Below, piece after piece: positions 9,298-18,582 of a stretch of DNA of 54,847 nucleotides. Within the stretch, counting starts at the first letter, position 1; every line of letters starts with the position of its first letter. The translations under genes and the position numbers were made by a program. This DNA is from Chrysochromulina tobinii (Eukaryota > Haptophyta > Prymnesiales > Chrysochromulinaceae). Below the pieces are notes generated by a model. The model saw only the letters and a list, made by a program, of their open reading frames with translations, was not told where the DNA came from and ran no database searches. The stretch covers positions 1 to 54,847 of the forward strand of contig JWZX01002689.1 of the NCBI GenBank assembly GCA_001275005.1. Reading direction: 5' to 3'.

Positions 9298-9561
9298 AAC
9301 CTGGCTCCACACCACAAAGGAATGAGGATGCGATGACGGGCGGTGGTTCCGGTCGGAGGTTCGGAGCGGTGTAGGAAAGGGGCGGATGCTGACTCGTGTG
9401 TGGGGTGGGTGTGGGGTGAGGAACTGACTCGAGGTGTCAAGTCAAGTCCACTTTTACATACTAAGCTGTGAATTCTGTCTTGAATTTGCTGACCGATTTT
9501 CCAGTCGAAAGTCAGACCTCGAAACGAGGGTCGAAACGGCGTCCCGCGAGAGGGTCTCAGC

Positions 9562-10380
9562 ATGCCGTCGAAGACGCCGAAGGCCGTCGCCCCAAAGCCA
9601 GTACGCAAATGCGGCACGCCGGGCTGCAACTTGCCCGACTACCACCCCGGCATTTGCGAATCCCTGGCACCGGCAAGGAAGCGCGATCCGGTGAATTACA
9701 CATTGAAGCCGGCGCCGAAGCCGCCTCCGCGTCCCGCGGCCATGCCTCGGCTTAAGAGGCGGGTTGCCGTGCTGAAACCGGCGGAACAGAGCATTCTGCC
9801 CAACGGTCTGCACCGTTTCTACCATGTTCATCGCTGGGGCGTGCCGCTACCTGATGGCCCTGTCGATTGCACCGCGGGGAGCGACGACGAGGTGGATGAG
9901 AGCTGGCGGCTTGAGGCACCGGCTCGGCGCACGAGGGCGCGCACGGACGTGCCGTCGGGCGATGCGACGTTAGCGCAGCTCTGGAATGCGCACGTGCGAT
10001 CGTTGCCTCCGCTCGTTTCCGATCGCATGGTGCCGGGAGCGTGCCGTCAGTTTGCACGGGCGCACGCAAAGGTCCTCGCCAAGGAGCTGCGCCTTTCCTT
10101 CGCATCGCACCTTGCCGTGCTGTGCGAGCACAATCTGCTACATAACGACGACGCGGAGGATTGCGTGATGATCGTCGATGCTCTTGCCGCCGCCTCTCGT
10201 TCATCGGCGGAGTCAGGTCTTCGAAGCGACTCCGCCGAGGACGGCCCTAGCCCACTGCCCACTGCGCTATGTGCCGAGTGCTCGCGCCCGCTGCACGGGA
10301 AGCGCTGTGTCTCGTTTGGGCGGGCACGAGGAGCGGCCACGTGGCCGCTCCAGCAAACCTTAGCAGCAGCGGATCGCTGA
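9562..10380 (+). CDS. SUZ12: SUZ12-type VEFS-box protein (PRC2 subunit candidate)
   Basis: 272 aa from the ATG at 9562. Residues about 84-215 match the VEFS box of SU(Z)12/EMF2/VRN2/FIS2: RFYHVHRW at the start, an acidic GSDDEVDESW, LAQLWNAHV, a VPGACRQFARAHAKVL helix and an LRLSFASHLAVLCEHNLL helix. In PRC2 this domain binds and activates the EZH2 methyltransferase for H3K27 methylation in the nucleus. The N-terminus carries a compact Cys/His motif (CGTPGCNLPDYHPGIC) instead of the long SUZ12 N-terminal part and its classical C2H2 finger. The protein is much shorter than animal SUZ12 (over 700 aa). Missing upstream exons are possible, but the ATG is well placed. Confidence 0.82.
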   Translation: MPSKTPKAVAPKPVRKCGTPGCNLPDYHPGICESLAPARKRDPVNYTLKPAPKPPPRPAAMPRLKRRVAVLKPAEQSILPNGLHRFYHVHRWGVPLPDGPVDCTAGSDDEVDESWRLEAPARRTRARTDVPSGDATLAQLWNAHVRSLPPLVSDRMVPGACRQFARAHAKVLAKELRLSFASHLAVLCEHNLLHNDDAEDCVMIVDALAAASRSSAESGLRSDSAEDGPSPLPTALCAECSRPLHGKRCVSFGRARGAATWPLQQTLAAADR

Positions 10381-10887
10381 GTGTGCGCTTCGCAACCTGT
10401 TTCAGTGCAACTGTCGTAGTTGGCGTGGGCCCTCGGCGCCTCGGAATGTCGGGAAACGCGGAGCGCGGCGGGTTTGATTCGTTCCTAGAGTGTTTACTCG
10501 TACAGAGCTCAATGGGGCGATATTTCGAGTTATTTTTGAGTAGGTGGGGTTCGCGTATACTACTTTTTGCGTCGCCTCTTTTCGCTCTCTTCCTAGTCGC
10601 TCTCTTGCGCCGGCGTTGCCGGGGTTCGATGCGGCGAAGGCGCAAGGCGGGCGCCACCCGACGCCGAAATGAAGTCGCGCGTAGGTCATATCTGTCGAGG
10701 GCCCAATTCTGACATGGCACCGGCCTGGGCGTGCCCATCGAACTTCGCGGCGCCCAGGATCTTGAGACGAGACGTGCAGGCTGCCCCCGGGTGTCTCTCC
10801 CGTGGAAGCATCAGGGCACTCTGCTGCAGATATCAGGCGTTGCGAGGTCCGTCGGGGACCAGATGGGCGACTGGTGACCGCCGCAGC
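10381..10887. other. Intergenic region between convergent genes
   Basis: 3' flanks of the SUZ12-like gene and of the At4g15545-like gene. It has an AT-richer core around 10480-10580. Open frames here lack protein-like character. Nothing else seen. Confidence 0.5.
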
Positions 10888-11688
10888 CTACGAGAGGCCG
10901 TGCTTGGAGAGAAGCGCCTTGAAGGAGGAGAAGAGGTCCTCGTTCTCGCCACCAAAGATCTCCTGCGCCATTCGTATCGTCTCCTCGCGCGACTGGGCGT
11001 GGTCATTCAGCCGCTTGATGTTCGCGAGGAACTGGTTGAACTGCTCGTACGTGAGCCGCAGCCGAGCCTGCCGGAAAAAGTCCTTGCCGTCCATGCGCGC
11101 GGCAGCCGATTCGGGTGGAGCGGGCGTAGCCGCCACCGAGTGCGCCGCCGGCGGCGGCGCGCCCACCGACGCGGACATCGGCGGCTGAGCGCGGGAGCTG
11201 TAGGGCGCGTTGCAGGGCGACGATGGTCCGAGGCCGCCCAGGAAGCTCGAGCGCGGGCCGAGCGCGCCGCCCGGCGTGAAGTCAGCAACTCCACCGCTGC
11301 AGCCACCGGCGGCGCTGAAAAGGAAGCCACCGGCGGCCGCGGCCGCTGCCGCAGCGCCGCTGCCGGGGAGATCCTCATCCTTGATTGACTGCAAGATTGA
11401 GCGCTTGAACGAGTCGAGCTTCGAAAGGTCGCGCTGCGTGGCCTTCAGATCCTGCTGCAGAGACGACTTTTCGTCGGAGAGCACGCGCACGCGGCTCTCA
11501 CTTTCACTCAGCTGCGCCTCGAGCTCCGCCACACGCCTTTCGAGCAGCGCCACCTGCTGCTGCCGATCCTTGCCATAGGCGCGCAGCTGCTGCAGCTCGT
11601 GCTCCTGCTGCCGGGCCTTTTCGTCGTAGGCCGTCTCGATCATCCGCAGGCCTTGGCGGAGGGCCTCGTCGGGCCCGCTGGCCATCAT
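10888..11688 (-). CDS. At4g15545-like coiled-coil protein
   Basis: 266 aa starting at tandem ATGs (11688, 11685). Residues about 15-105 form a heptad-rich coiled coil (ELQQLRAYGKDRQQQVALLE and on). A Gly/Ala/Pro/Ser-rich linker with a poly-Ala run follows. The C-terminal about 65 residues (DGKDFFRQARLRLTYEQFNQ, later REETIRMAQEIFGGENEDLF) match the conserved C-terminus of the plant family typified by Arabidopsis At4g15545. That family is widespread in plants and protists, and its molecular role is not established. The family assignment rests on recognising the FFRQAR and EIFG..N.DL motifs. Confidence 0.8.
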   Translation of the reverse strand: MMASGPDEALRQGLRMIETAYDEKARQQEHELQQLRAYGKDRQQQVALLERRVAELEAQLSESESRVRVLSDEKSSLQQDLKATQRDLSKLDSFKRSILQSIKDEDLPGSGAAAAAAAAGGFLFSAAGGCSGGVADFTPGGALGPRSSFLGGLGPSSPCNAPYSSRAQPPMSASVGAPPPAAHSVAATPAPPESAAARMDGKDFFRQARLRLTYEQFNQFLANIKRLNDHAQSREETIRMAQEIFGGENEDLFSSFKALLSKHGLS

Positions 11689-12019
11689 TTGATCGGCTTT
11701 TGAGGTCCGTTCACAGCTTTTTGAGAGGGAAGGACTCCTCGCACGAAACCATTCGAGAGTGATATAGTTTCCGCCGACGCCGACCCGCCCCAGCTAGGCG
11801 AGTCAAGTCAATTCAACTTCATGAACAACAGACACAAGTTGTCGATATTATTTGACGCGCTGCCGTGCGAGTCAAGCGCTCAAGCCTCTTGACTTGATAT
11901 GACTTGACTTTGGCTTGAATATCTCGTCGTCTCTCACGAGTTCCGTCTGAAGCGTCGAGATTCCCCCAAATCTCGTCAGAGACCTCCGCCCGACAAACCA
12001 TCTCCGACGCAACCTCGCA
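11689..12019. promoter_or_regulatory. Divergent promoter region with CAAGT/ACTTG repeats
   Basis: About 330 bp between the coiled-coil gene (minus) and the fasciclin gene (plus). It holds GAGTCAAGTCAATTCAAC at 11800-11817 and a cluster of CAAG/CTTG elements in both orientations at 11869-11919, partly able to form hairpins. Similar strings stand upstream of other genes in the window. Confidence 0.45.
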
Positions 12020-12751
12020 ATGTGCGTCGCCGCCGCCACCCTCGCTGCGTCTTGTTCGGCGTGGTTCTCGCCGCCGTCGATCTCGCTCATGCCATGGCGT
12101 GTCTCTTTGCGCAGGATTCACACCACCGTTATGCTCGCTTGCCTTGTTGGCTCCTCCGCACTCATGGTCGGCACCTCCTCGAGGCCGATGGTGATGAGCC
12201 AGCGCATGGCGTCGCCCATGATGGCCACCACGTCCGCGACCCTGAAGACGATCCAGGGCCCGGATCTGTACTGGGAGGACAAAGGCCCCCTGCAGAACCC
12301 TCCGATGGAGGAGTCGGACTTCAAGGAGTACGACAAGTACGACCTGTTCCTCGCTGCCTGCGCCAAGAACGGCGTCAACCTCGACGCGGCGGGCACCACC
12401 GTCCTCGCCCCGGGCAACAAGGCCGTCGCTGAGTACATGGCGGTGAATGGCCCGCTGTCGAAGGCTGTCTGCGAGTACCACATCATCAAGGGTCTTGTCA
12501 ACACCGATGCGCTCGGCAGCGCGAAGCTCACCACCGTGCAGGGCGGCACCATCACCTACCGCCGTATGTTCCGCAAGGATTTCGTGGACAACGCGTTCTG
12601 CGCCGCCAAGTCGTCGCCGCCCCGTACCAGCTACTCGGGAAACATCAAGACCGACAACGGCATGATCCACATGATCAACGAGGTCATCTACCCCGGCTGG
12701 ACGCTGTCGTCCGGCGGCGTTGGCGCTGTCGGCGCCACCCGCGACGCTTAA
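12020..12751 (+). CDS. Fasciclin (FAS1) domain protein with signal/transit-like N-terminus
   Basis: 243 aa unspliced, or 212 aa if the intron at 12022-12114 is removed; the same reading frame and start codon serve both forms. The C-terminal about 140 residues form one FAS1-like domain (YDLFLAACAKNGV, TVLAPGNKAVAEYM, CEYHIIKGLV, INEVIYP). The spliced N-terminus (MIHTTVMLACLVGSSALMVG, then a Met/Ser/Arg-rich stretch) resembles an ER signal followed by a transit-like region. Algae with secondary plastids use such leaders. FAS1 domains mediate adhesion or membrane-surface interactions. Plastid versus cell-surface location is open. Confidence 0.8.
   Translation: MCVAAATLAASCSAWFSPPSISLMPWRVSLRRIHTTVMLACLVGSSALMVGTSSRPMVMSQRMASPMMATTSATLKTIQGPDLYWEDKGPLQNPPMEESDFKEYDKYDLFLAACAKNGVNLDAAGTTVLAPGNKAVAEYMAVNGPLSKAVCEYHIIKGLVNTDALGSAKLTTVQGGTITYRRMFRKDFVDNAFCAAKSSPPRTSYSGNIKTDNGMIHMINEVIYPGWTLSSGGVGAVGATRDA
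12022..12114 (+). other. Putative 93-nt intron splitting the start codon
   Basis: A GTGCGT donor follows AAT, and the acceptor is TTTGCGCAG ending at 12114. The first base of the intron (G) and the first base after it (G) both complete ATG, so the start survives with or without splicing. The 31 retained codons are in frame. Confidence 0.5.
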
Positions 12752-13406
12752 GAAGACATTCTTGCGACTTGCTCACGCACCAAAGCGTACCATCTCACCT
12801 CCGCGGCGCAGCATCGAGGCACAGCCTCGCCAGAGTCGGCCTGTGGAGGCATGCGTCAGGGATGGGCGTGTGCGTCCCAATAAATACGCATTTTTGAATT
12901 AGGTGCAGGTTGCCATGGTGGAGGTGACTGTATGCGGCTGTGTACACGCTGTGATGTATGTGGTGCGTGTCAGCTCGGGATCAGGACCTTAAATTCAATT
13001 TGACGGTAGATCATTCGTGCAATTCGCGCGTGTCATGTGTCGTAGTGCACACCTCTCACCTGTGGACGCAGGGTTGACGCAGGGTCCCGGCGCCCCCGCG
13101 AGGTGGAGCCGGCCGCCGGTGGTGGAGACCGCCCCCGCGACCGGTGGCGGCCGCGCGCCTCCGCGGTCATGTCCGCAGTCCGGTCCGCCCCCAACACGAA
13201 CGTCGAACCAAACCGTCGCTCCGTGGGTCTTATATCGTTAAATCGAATCGCGAGAAAATGTATCTGTGCTTGATACGCGGGGGCGGCCCCGAGGCCCTCG
13301 CAATGGGCCCTCGAGCGTCTAGCGTCTTGCGCGTTGCGGCGCCTTTCACCCTCCGCCCCTCCGGCGGCGTATCACAATGACGGGTACAGCTGAAGCTGAG
13401 TTCCAC
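12752..13406. other. Intergenic region between convergent genes
   Basis: An AATAAA polyadenylation-like signal lies at 12879-12884, about 130 bp after the fasciclin stop. A GC-rich segment (13070-13200) and an AT-rich piece near 13220-13260 follow. No convincing gene. Confidence 0.5.
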
Positions 13407-14663
13407 TCACCTTATTGATAGAACGAGATGCTCATCGAAGACGGCCAGGCAAGCCTCGTAGTCGATCTCTGCTCTAGAGCAGCTCTGGTGGCAGCGCCTC
13501 ACCTCCGCATAGAGTGCCTGAAGCGCTTGGGTGCAAGTTGGGCAGTCGACGCCGTCGGTTAATGCCGCGACCGTTGAGCCCCTGCTCGTGAGCAACCCTC
13601 GCTTGATGGACGTTGTGAGAGCGGCTGGCTGGCCGTGCCACGGCAGGCTGCCCGCCGCCAGATAAGTAAGGGTGTAGACCAGGCTCTCGATGTCATCGGC
13701 GGGGCGCGTCGCACAGGAATGCGCATCGAACTCGTCCGCAGCGACGCTCGCAAACAGGATCGAGCCGAGAGGTCCATGCGGTTGCGAATCCCCCCCGACG
13801 GCGCCACGCTCCCCGACGGCCCCAATGCAGCCCGGAGCGCGCGTGCACGAGCCAAAGTCCACAAGATACAATCGGCTGCGCGGCTCTAGTGTCGTCGCGC
13901 CCGCGTCGAGGAGGATGTTTGACGGCTTGACGTCATTGTGCACGAAGCCGGCGCGGTGCAGACTGCGGAGGAGGCGGAGGAGCGTCGCACCCACACGCAG
14001 CAGCGTCGACGCAGCGACGACTTTGGGCGCCCCCCGGCCGTCGCTCTGTTTCGGACCATGCAGCAGGTCGTCGAGATCGGGGCCGAGTAAGTTCATCACC
14101 AGGGCGCCGCCCGGCGTGTCTGGGCCGGCCACCTCGTGGTGCAGCAGCGTGGGGAAGCCAGGGACGCCCGAAAGGGCAGATAGCACCTCCGCCTCGCGAG
14201 TGATCGCGATCGCGCCAGATTTGAGCCCGACCTTCACGGCCACAGGGTCAGCGTGGCCGGGGAGCTCGCCAAGCCGCACCTCGCACTGCGTCCCCTGTCC
14301 AATGCGTCGTCCAATAGTCAGCTCGTCGATGGATGGGAGAGGAGTTGGCGATCGTGGTGTTGCCGGCTGTAATCGGATCCCGGCATCGAACCACGACACG
14401 ACTCGCGGCGACACCAGTGGTGACACCAGTGGTGGCGGCCGAATGCTTTGGGTGGTGGACACAACCCTCCCGATGACATGTTGCTCCCGAATCTCGTCGA
14501 AGGAAAACGTCGCACCCCAAGTAAAGCCGAGAGGATGTGCTAGGTCCTCCACTGCGGAAAATCGGCCTAACGGCGAGCTTACTGCTGTGGAGTGCGCGAG
14601 GGCTGACAGCATCGAAGGTCCCGACAGCATCGAAGGTCCGGGCAGCCTCTTTTTCCAAAACAT
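13407..14663 (-). CDS. Casein-kinase-1-like protein kinase
   Basis: 418 aa from the ATG at 14663. The first about 110 residues are Ser/Pro-rich and of unknown function. The kinase domain runs from about 112: a glycine-rich loop (IGQGTQCEV), VAVK with Lys144, HNDVKPSN with catalytic Asp244, DFG at 269-271, and GSILFAS in place of an APE-type activation segment. [20 protein letters not shown] follows. The ESL-Y...G-LPW pattern and the missing APE are typical of the CK1/VRK/TTBK group. HN instead of HR at the catalytic loop is slightly unusual. All catalytic residues are present, so an active Ser/Thr kinase is expected; substrate unknown. Confidence 0.85.
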   Translation of the reverse strand: MFWKKRLPGPSMLSGPSMLSALAHSTAVSSPLGRFSAVEDLAHPLGFTWGATFSFDEIREQHVIGRVVSTTQSIRPPPLVSPLVSPRVVSWFDAGIRLQPATPRSPTPLPSIDELTIGRRIGQGTQCEVRLGELPGHADPVAVKVGLKSGAIAITREAEVLSALSGVPGFPTLLHHEVAGPDTPGGALVMNLLGPDLDDLLHGPKQSDGRGAPKVVAASTLLRVGATLLRLLRSLHRAGFVHNDVKPSNILLDAGATTLEPRSRLYLVDFGSCTRAPGCIGAVGERGAVGGDSQPHGPLGSILFASVAADEFDAHSCATRPADDIESLVYTLTYLAAGSLPWHGQPAALTTSIKRGLLTSRGSTVAALTDGVDCPTCTQALQALYAEVRRCHQSCSRAEIDYEACLAVFDEHLVLSIR

Positions 14664-14829
14664 TCACAGAAAACTTCACAACGTTCACAGCCCCACCCCG
14701 CGCTCTGGGGACGCCGCACGGGTTGTGCAGAGTCCGTGCGGGTTAGAGATGTGTAAGAGGTTTGGACCCGCTGCCGACGTTACACAGGGACGAGATTGGG
14801 CGGAGCTGTATTCTGCAGCCTTCGCGAGC
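14664..14829. promoter_or_regulatory. Short divergent promoter region
   Basis: About 165 bp between the kinase ATG (14663) and the preferred start of the FHA gene (14830). A second in-frame ATG at 14749 would shorten it to 85 bp. No clear core promoter motif. Confidence 0.35.
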
Positions 14830-15648
14830 ATGTTATCCCTCATCCTCGCGGCGACTTCGCCGCGCGCGCGCCTCAACACTGGTTTAATGGCCACCGCCCC
14901 GCTCTCGATGACCTCCGCGCTGATGGCGAGACCACTGGTGATGCCTAGGTCACGCTCCGTGAAGATGCAGTATCAGGGTTATGGTCAGCAGCAGGCTTAT
15001 GGTCAGCAGCAGGGCTACGGTGCTCAGCAGGGCTACGGTCAGCAGGCGTATGGACAGCAGGCGTATGGACAGCAGGCGTATGGACAGCAGGCATACGGCC
15101 AGCAGCAGGGCTACGGTGCTAGGGGCACTTGGCTGCTGTGCGAGAAGCAGGCATGTTTTACGGTGCGTCCTGGCCAGCAGCAAATACTGGGTCGTCTTGA
15201 CATCCCATCTGAGGATACTACGGATTCACGTGTGTCGCGCGAGCACATCGTGGTGAATGTTGGAATGGATGGGAGCGCTACTCTCAGGCCTCTGAGCAAG
15301 AATCCAACAGGTTGGCGCGCGAACGCGTATTCTCCGTGGCAGTGGCTACAAACGGATCAGTCGATGATCCTTACCGAGGGCTGTCAAATCAGCCTGGATA
15401 TCAGGAATCCCGAGGGTCCCATGTTCACGTGCCAGATAGACAGGGGTGGTGGCATGCAGCAGCCCGGAATGGGAGGCTATCCGCAGCAAGCTGGCTACCC
15501 TCAGCAAGGATACGGCCAGTACCCGCCGCAGCAGGGCTACCCGCAACAGGGCTATCCGCAACAGGGCTACCCGCAACAGGGGTATCCACCGCAGCAGGGC
15601 TATCCGCAGCAAAGCGGCTACATGGGCGGCTATCCGCAGCGGTACTGA
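14830..15648 (+). CDS. FHA-domain protein flanked by Q/G/Y-rich arms, possibly plastid-targeted
   Basis: 272 aa from the ATG at 14830 ([10 protein letters not shown]). ATG 14749 is an alternative in-frame start; the open frame further upstream is antisense to the kinase. The first about 46 residues are hydrophobic then Met/Ser/Arg-rich, like a signal or transit leader. There follow about ten YGQQ-type units, an FHA-like core ([28 protein letters not shown]) and a tail of GYPQQ-type units. FHA domains bind phosphothreonine peptides; the GR, SRxH and N residues are present. The arms are prion-like and could phase-separate. Target and location are unknown. Confidence 0.72.
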   Translation: MLSLILAATSPRARLNTGLMATAPLSMTSALMARPLVMPRSRSVKMQYQGYGQQQAYGQQQGYGAQQGYGQQAYGQQAYGQQAYGQQAYGQQQGYGARGTWLLCEKQACFTVRPGQQQILGRLDIPSEDTTDSRVSREHIVVNVGMDGSATLRPLSKNPTGWRANAYSPWQWLQTDQSMILTEGCQISLDIRNPEGPMFTCQIDRGGGMQQPGMGGYPQQAGYPQQGYGQYPPQQGYPQQGYPQQGYPQQGYPPQQGYPQQSGYMGGYPQRY

Positions 15649-16095
15649 GGCCTCACTGAGTTCAGCGCTGCGATGCATTGGCGCATGCACGATCGATGGC
15701 TGGGGCTGAACGCTCACCCGCTCTTGGAAGGGTTGTGCTAGATGCACCTTGATGTATGCGCGCGTCCCACAGCAAGGCCTTAATTCTAGCTGAGGGCTGG
15801 CTGCTGACATCGCATGGCAATTGACTTTGTCAAGCAACGAGAGGCTTGGGCGATCGAGGATTGGGCACAACGACGCAACGACTAGGACTTACCGCTCAAT
15901 GTTGGTTCCCTTTCTGCGGACCATATAGTTTGTACATTAAGATTTCGCCCCTTTCTGGGGGGGGCGGGGGGGCGGGCGGTTCGGGCTTTGGCGCGTCCTA
16001 ATACTAAACCATTTGAACCGACGTACCAGTACCTTGTATTTATCTGCGCATCGATTCAAACCCGTCTCCATGCTTCGTTGCTCACTGCACGCCGC
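15649..16095. other. Intergenic region between convergent genes
   Basis: 3' flanks of the FHA gene and of the F-box/SPRY-like gene. A G-rich run (15957-15978) could form a G-quadruplex. No gene seen. Confidence 0.5.
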
Positions 16096-18225
16096 TCACC
16101 AGCCGCTGGCCTCCGCGGTTGAGGCGAGGACATGCATATATTCAGCCGCCAACGCGTCCACCGCGGCTGCGCCTGGGCCGTCCGGATTGCGGAGACTGCG
16201 CGCGCTCTCGAGAGGCTTGACCACGTTACTCACGTCCCAAAGGTCCTTTATGGTCTTGCCGGGGTCGTAGACGTCGGAGTCGTCAATAGAGCTGCCCACG
16301 AGGCGCACGCGACTCTCGCCGCCGCTGCCAAGAGCGCCGCCGAAACCCGCCGATATGGCGCTGCCGACCGTTGTGGGTCCGAGGCTCACGGCGACAGCCA
16401 CTTCCGCAGGCAAGCCGTGCACCTCCAGTTCGCTCTCGGGGACCAGCATGCAGCCGTGCTGCGCTAGCAGCTCGAAACGGAGTGTGCGGGCCTTGGCATC
16501 CACAATGACATTGAGGCGGCAACCGTCGCGCAGGAGCATGCCCTTCGACTTGGCGCTCCCCTTGAGGACCCTCGGCTGCGGGATCGCGAGGTACTCGTGC
16601 CGGTGCCCTTTGAAGAAGACGCGCCCGCTGTACGCGTTGCATACAATCGCGTGGCTGGATCGCTCGAGCGGCGAGGAGCCTTCCCACGAAGCCGCCGCCG
16701 ATGCTAACGCATCGGCCGCGGCCGCCCAGCGCGCGCCAACACTGCGGCCAGCACTACCTCGTCGCCGCGGGAGCACCGGCTCGTCGCCCCCGCGCGCATG
16801 GTCCTTTTGGTAGTTCAAGCCGACGACGCCGACGCACATCGGACCTGAAAGCTTCTCAATGATCAGGGCGACGGTGAGCACCTCGTGCGAGTGCCAACGG
16901 TCGACGATGCACGTAGTCCAGCCTTGCTGCCCTGGGTCGCGCCAGATCAACAGCCGGTCGGGGCTGATGTGTACAAAGGGCACCATGGACTTGTCCGGCG
17001 CCGCGCTTGGCGGTCGGGCTACTGGTATGGCTAGCCTGTCGACCGCCCCAGCATCTGCCTGCAGCAGCGGTGGCAGCGGCGGCGCGAGCAGCGGAAGATC
17101 GAACGGGGCGGCGGCGCCCCCCGACGGTGCGCATGCCCGCAAGGCGCTTCCGAAAGCCGAGCTGGACGCCGCCCGCGCAGCTGGAGCGTCGGCCGTGACC
17201 GTTGCCGCCACGGTGAGGCGAAGGGCCTTGGCGGCCGCGCGCAGGGTCTCGACAGCGCCTCTCGGGGCCTGCGGGCCGTCGCCATCCGGCCACGTCCATC
17301 GGGCGAAGTTGACCTCGCGGTGAGCCTTTTGGCGGCCAGTGCCTTTGAATGCTCCAACCCGGCGACCAATCTTTCGAAGCAGCTCGCTGGCAATGCGATG
17401 GGTGCGCTGGTCGACTGCCTTAGCTTCGCGCAGCGTGCTCGCCGGGCACATGGAGAGGATCATGCGCAGCAGGTCGTCGCTGAGCTCAACTGCTCTCTTG
17501 CTGGTGAGACCGTCGTCGTCATCAAGGTCGTCCTCGAGATCCCAACGCCGCGTGGCTAGAGGTGGGAGTAACAGCGACGCAGAGTCGGCGGCACGTGCCG
17601 GATCTTCGCTGGCCGCCTCGTCGAATAGTTGTCGTGATGCCGAGAAGAAGAATTTGCTCGAACGGTCGCTGCGGCTCTTGAACTTGTCCTTCCCAGGCGG
17701 CGTGGGTGCCAGGCCAGGCGTGGGCAGCTCTTCGGACGGTCCAGGCGGCATGGGTGGGAGACCAGGCGGGGGCGGCTTGCTCGTGGCGGAGGGTAGAAGC
17801 GGCAGCGCCGCAGTGGTCGTCGACCGGGCGGCGCGAGAGGATGCTGCTGCGTCGGCGCGAGAGCTGGCCACACGCGAGGCTGCTGCAGCTGCTGCCAACG
17901 ACGGCCTGCGCCGTTGGGCCCGACGGTTCATACCAGTTCCGCCGATCGGCCCCTGGTTCCACTCCTCTGCCGTCCGTGCTACCGCTGCCGCCCGCCCTGC
18001 TGCGAGTGCTGCCGCTGCGTCCTCTACAGCCTTTCGTGTCGCCGCGATCTTCTCTTGAGCTTCCCGCTGTTCTTTCGCTGATCTTTCAGCGATAGCCTTT
18101 CGCGCCGCGGCCGCCTCTTGCGCTTCCCGCCGAGCCTTAGCCGCCCTTTCCTGCGCCGATGCGAGCTGTGCTTCGGCCGCCGCCGCCGCCGCAACCCCCT
18201 CGGCCGCCGACTGAACAGGTGGCAT
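16096..18225 (-). CDS. F-box-like / SPRY-like protein
   Basis: 709 aa from the ATG at 18225 (MPPVQSAAEG); the frame upstream opens only at a GTG. Residues 1-90 are an Ala/Glu/Lys/Arg-rich helix. A Pro/Ser-rich disordered part follows. Around residues 240-290 is an F-box-like helix set (LSDDLLRMILSMCPASTLRE, then LLRKIGRR). The C-terminal half reads like a SPRY/concanavalin fold (IEKLSGPMCVGVVGLNY, SSHAIVCNAYSGRVFFKG, CRLNVIVDAKARTLRFEL, VAVAVSLGPTTVGSAI). F-box plus SPRY suggests a substrate receptor of an SCF-type ubiquitin ligase. Both domain calls are by eye and moderate. Confidence 0.65.
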   Translation of the reverse strand: MPPVQSAAEGVAAAAAAEAQLASAQERAAKARREAQEAAAARKAIAERSAKEQREAQEKIAATRKAVEDAAAALAAGRAAAVARTAEEWNQGPIGGTGMNRRAQRRRPSLAAAAAASRVASSRADAAASSRAARSTTTAALPLLPSATSKPPPPGLPPMPPGPSEELPTPGLAPTPPGKDKFKSRSDRSSKFFFSASRQLFDEAASEDPARAADSASLLLPPLATRRWDLEDDLDDDDGLTSKRAVELSDDLLRMILSMCPASTLREAKAVDQRTHRIASELLRKIGRRVGAFKGTGRQKAHREVNFARWTWPDGDGPQAPRGAVETLRAAAKALRLTVAATVTADAPAARAASSSAFGSALRACAPSGGAAAPFDLPLLAPPLPPLLQADAGAVDRLAIPVARPPSAAPDKSMVPFVHISPDRLLIWRDPGQQGWTTCIVDRWHSHEVLTVALIIEKLSGPMCVGVVGLNYQKDHARGGDEPVLPRRRGSAGRSVGARWAAAADALASAAASWEGSSPLERSSHAIVCNAYSGRVFFKGHRHEYLAIPQPRVLKGSAKSKGMLLRDGCRLNVIVDAKARTLRFELLAQHGCMLVPESELEVHGLPAEVAVAVSLGPTTVGSAISAGFGGALGSGGESRVRLVGSSIDDSDVYDPGKTIKDLWDVSNVVKPLESARSLRNPDGPGAAAVDALAAEYMHVLASTAEASGW

Positions 18226-18582
18226 ATATGCTGGCAGCTCTTGGAGTGATGCTGCTGCTGCTTGGAGAGTTCGCCGTCCGTGAGCTCGCCCCGTATGTGA
18301 AGTGTGAATGTGAATGGTTGTGAATGTGTTTCTGGGCCGAAACAACACAAGTACCCGCTCAAATTGCACAACCACGAAGGATAACTCGCCCAGCGGAACA
18401 TCTCACACCCGCGCTGGGCCGCACCTGCGACCTCTCACTGTGGGACAACCCACCCGACCTGACACGCCCCAATCAAAATGCGATTCATCTCAAATTCTCC
18501 TCACGTCCGCGACCAGCGAGAATGCATGGCAGGTCATCCCCCGCCCCTCTGCTCATGTCCGGGCTCATGTCATCAGGCGAAC
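18226..18582. promoter_or_regulatory. Spacer between two minus-strand genes
   Basis: 3' flank of the giant gene and upstream region of the F-box/SPRY-like gene. AT-richer stretches lie at 18290-18380 and 18470-18500. No other feature. Confidence 0.4.

Noticed and set aside
10269-10712. Plus-strand frame with a hydrophobic stretch downstream of the SUZ12-like gene
   Set aside because: It overlaps the end of the VEFS gene in another frame and its middle has AT-rich 3'-flank character.
13690-14748. Upstream extension of the FHA reading frame
   Set aside because: It is antisense to the casein-kinase-like gene and has Ser/Arg/Pro noise composition.
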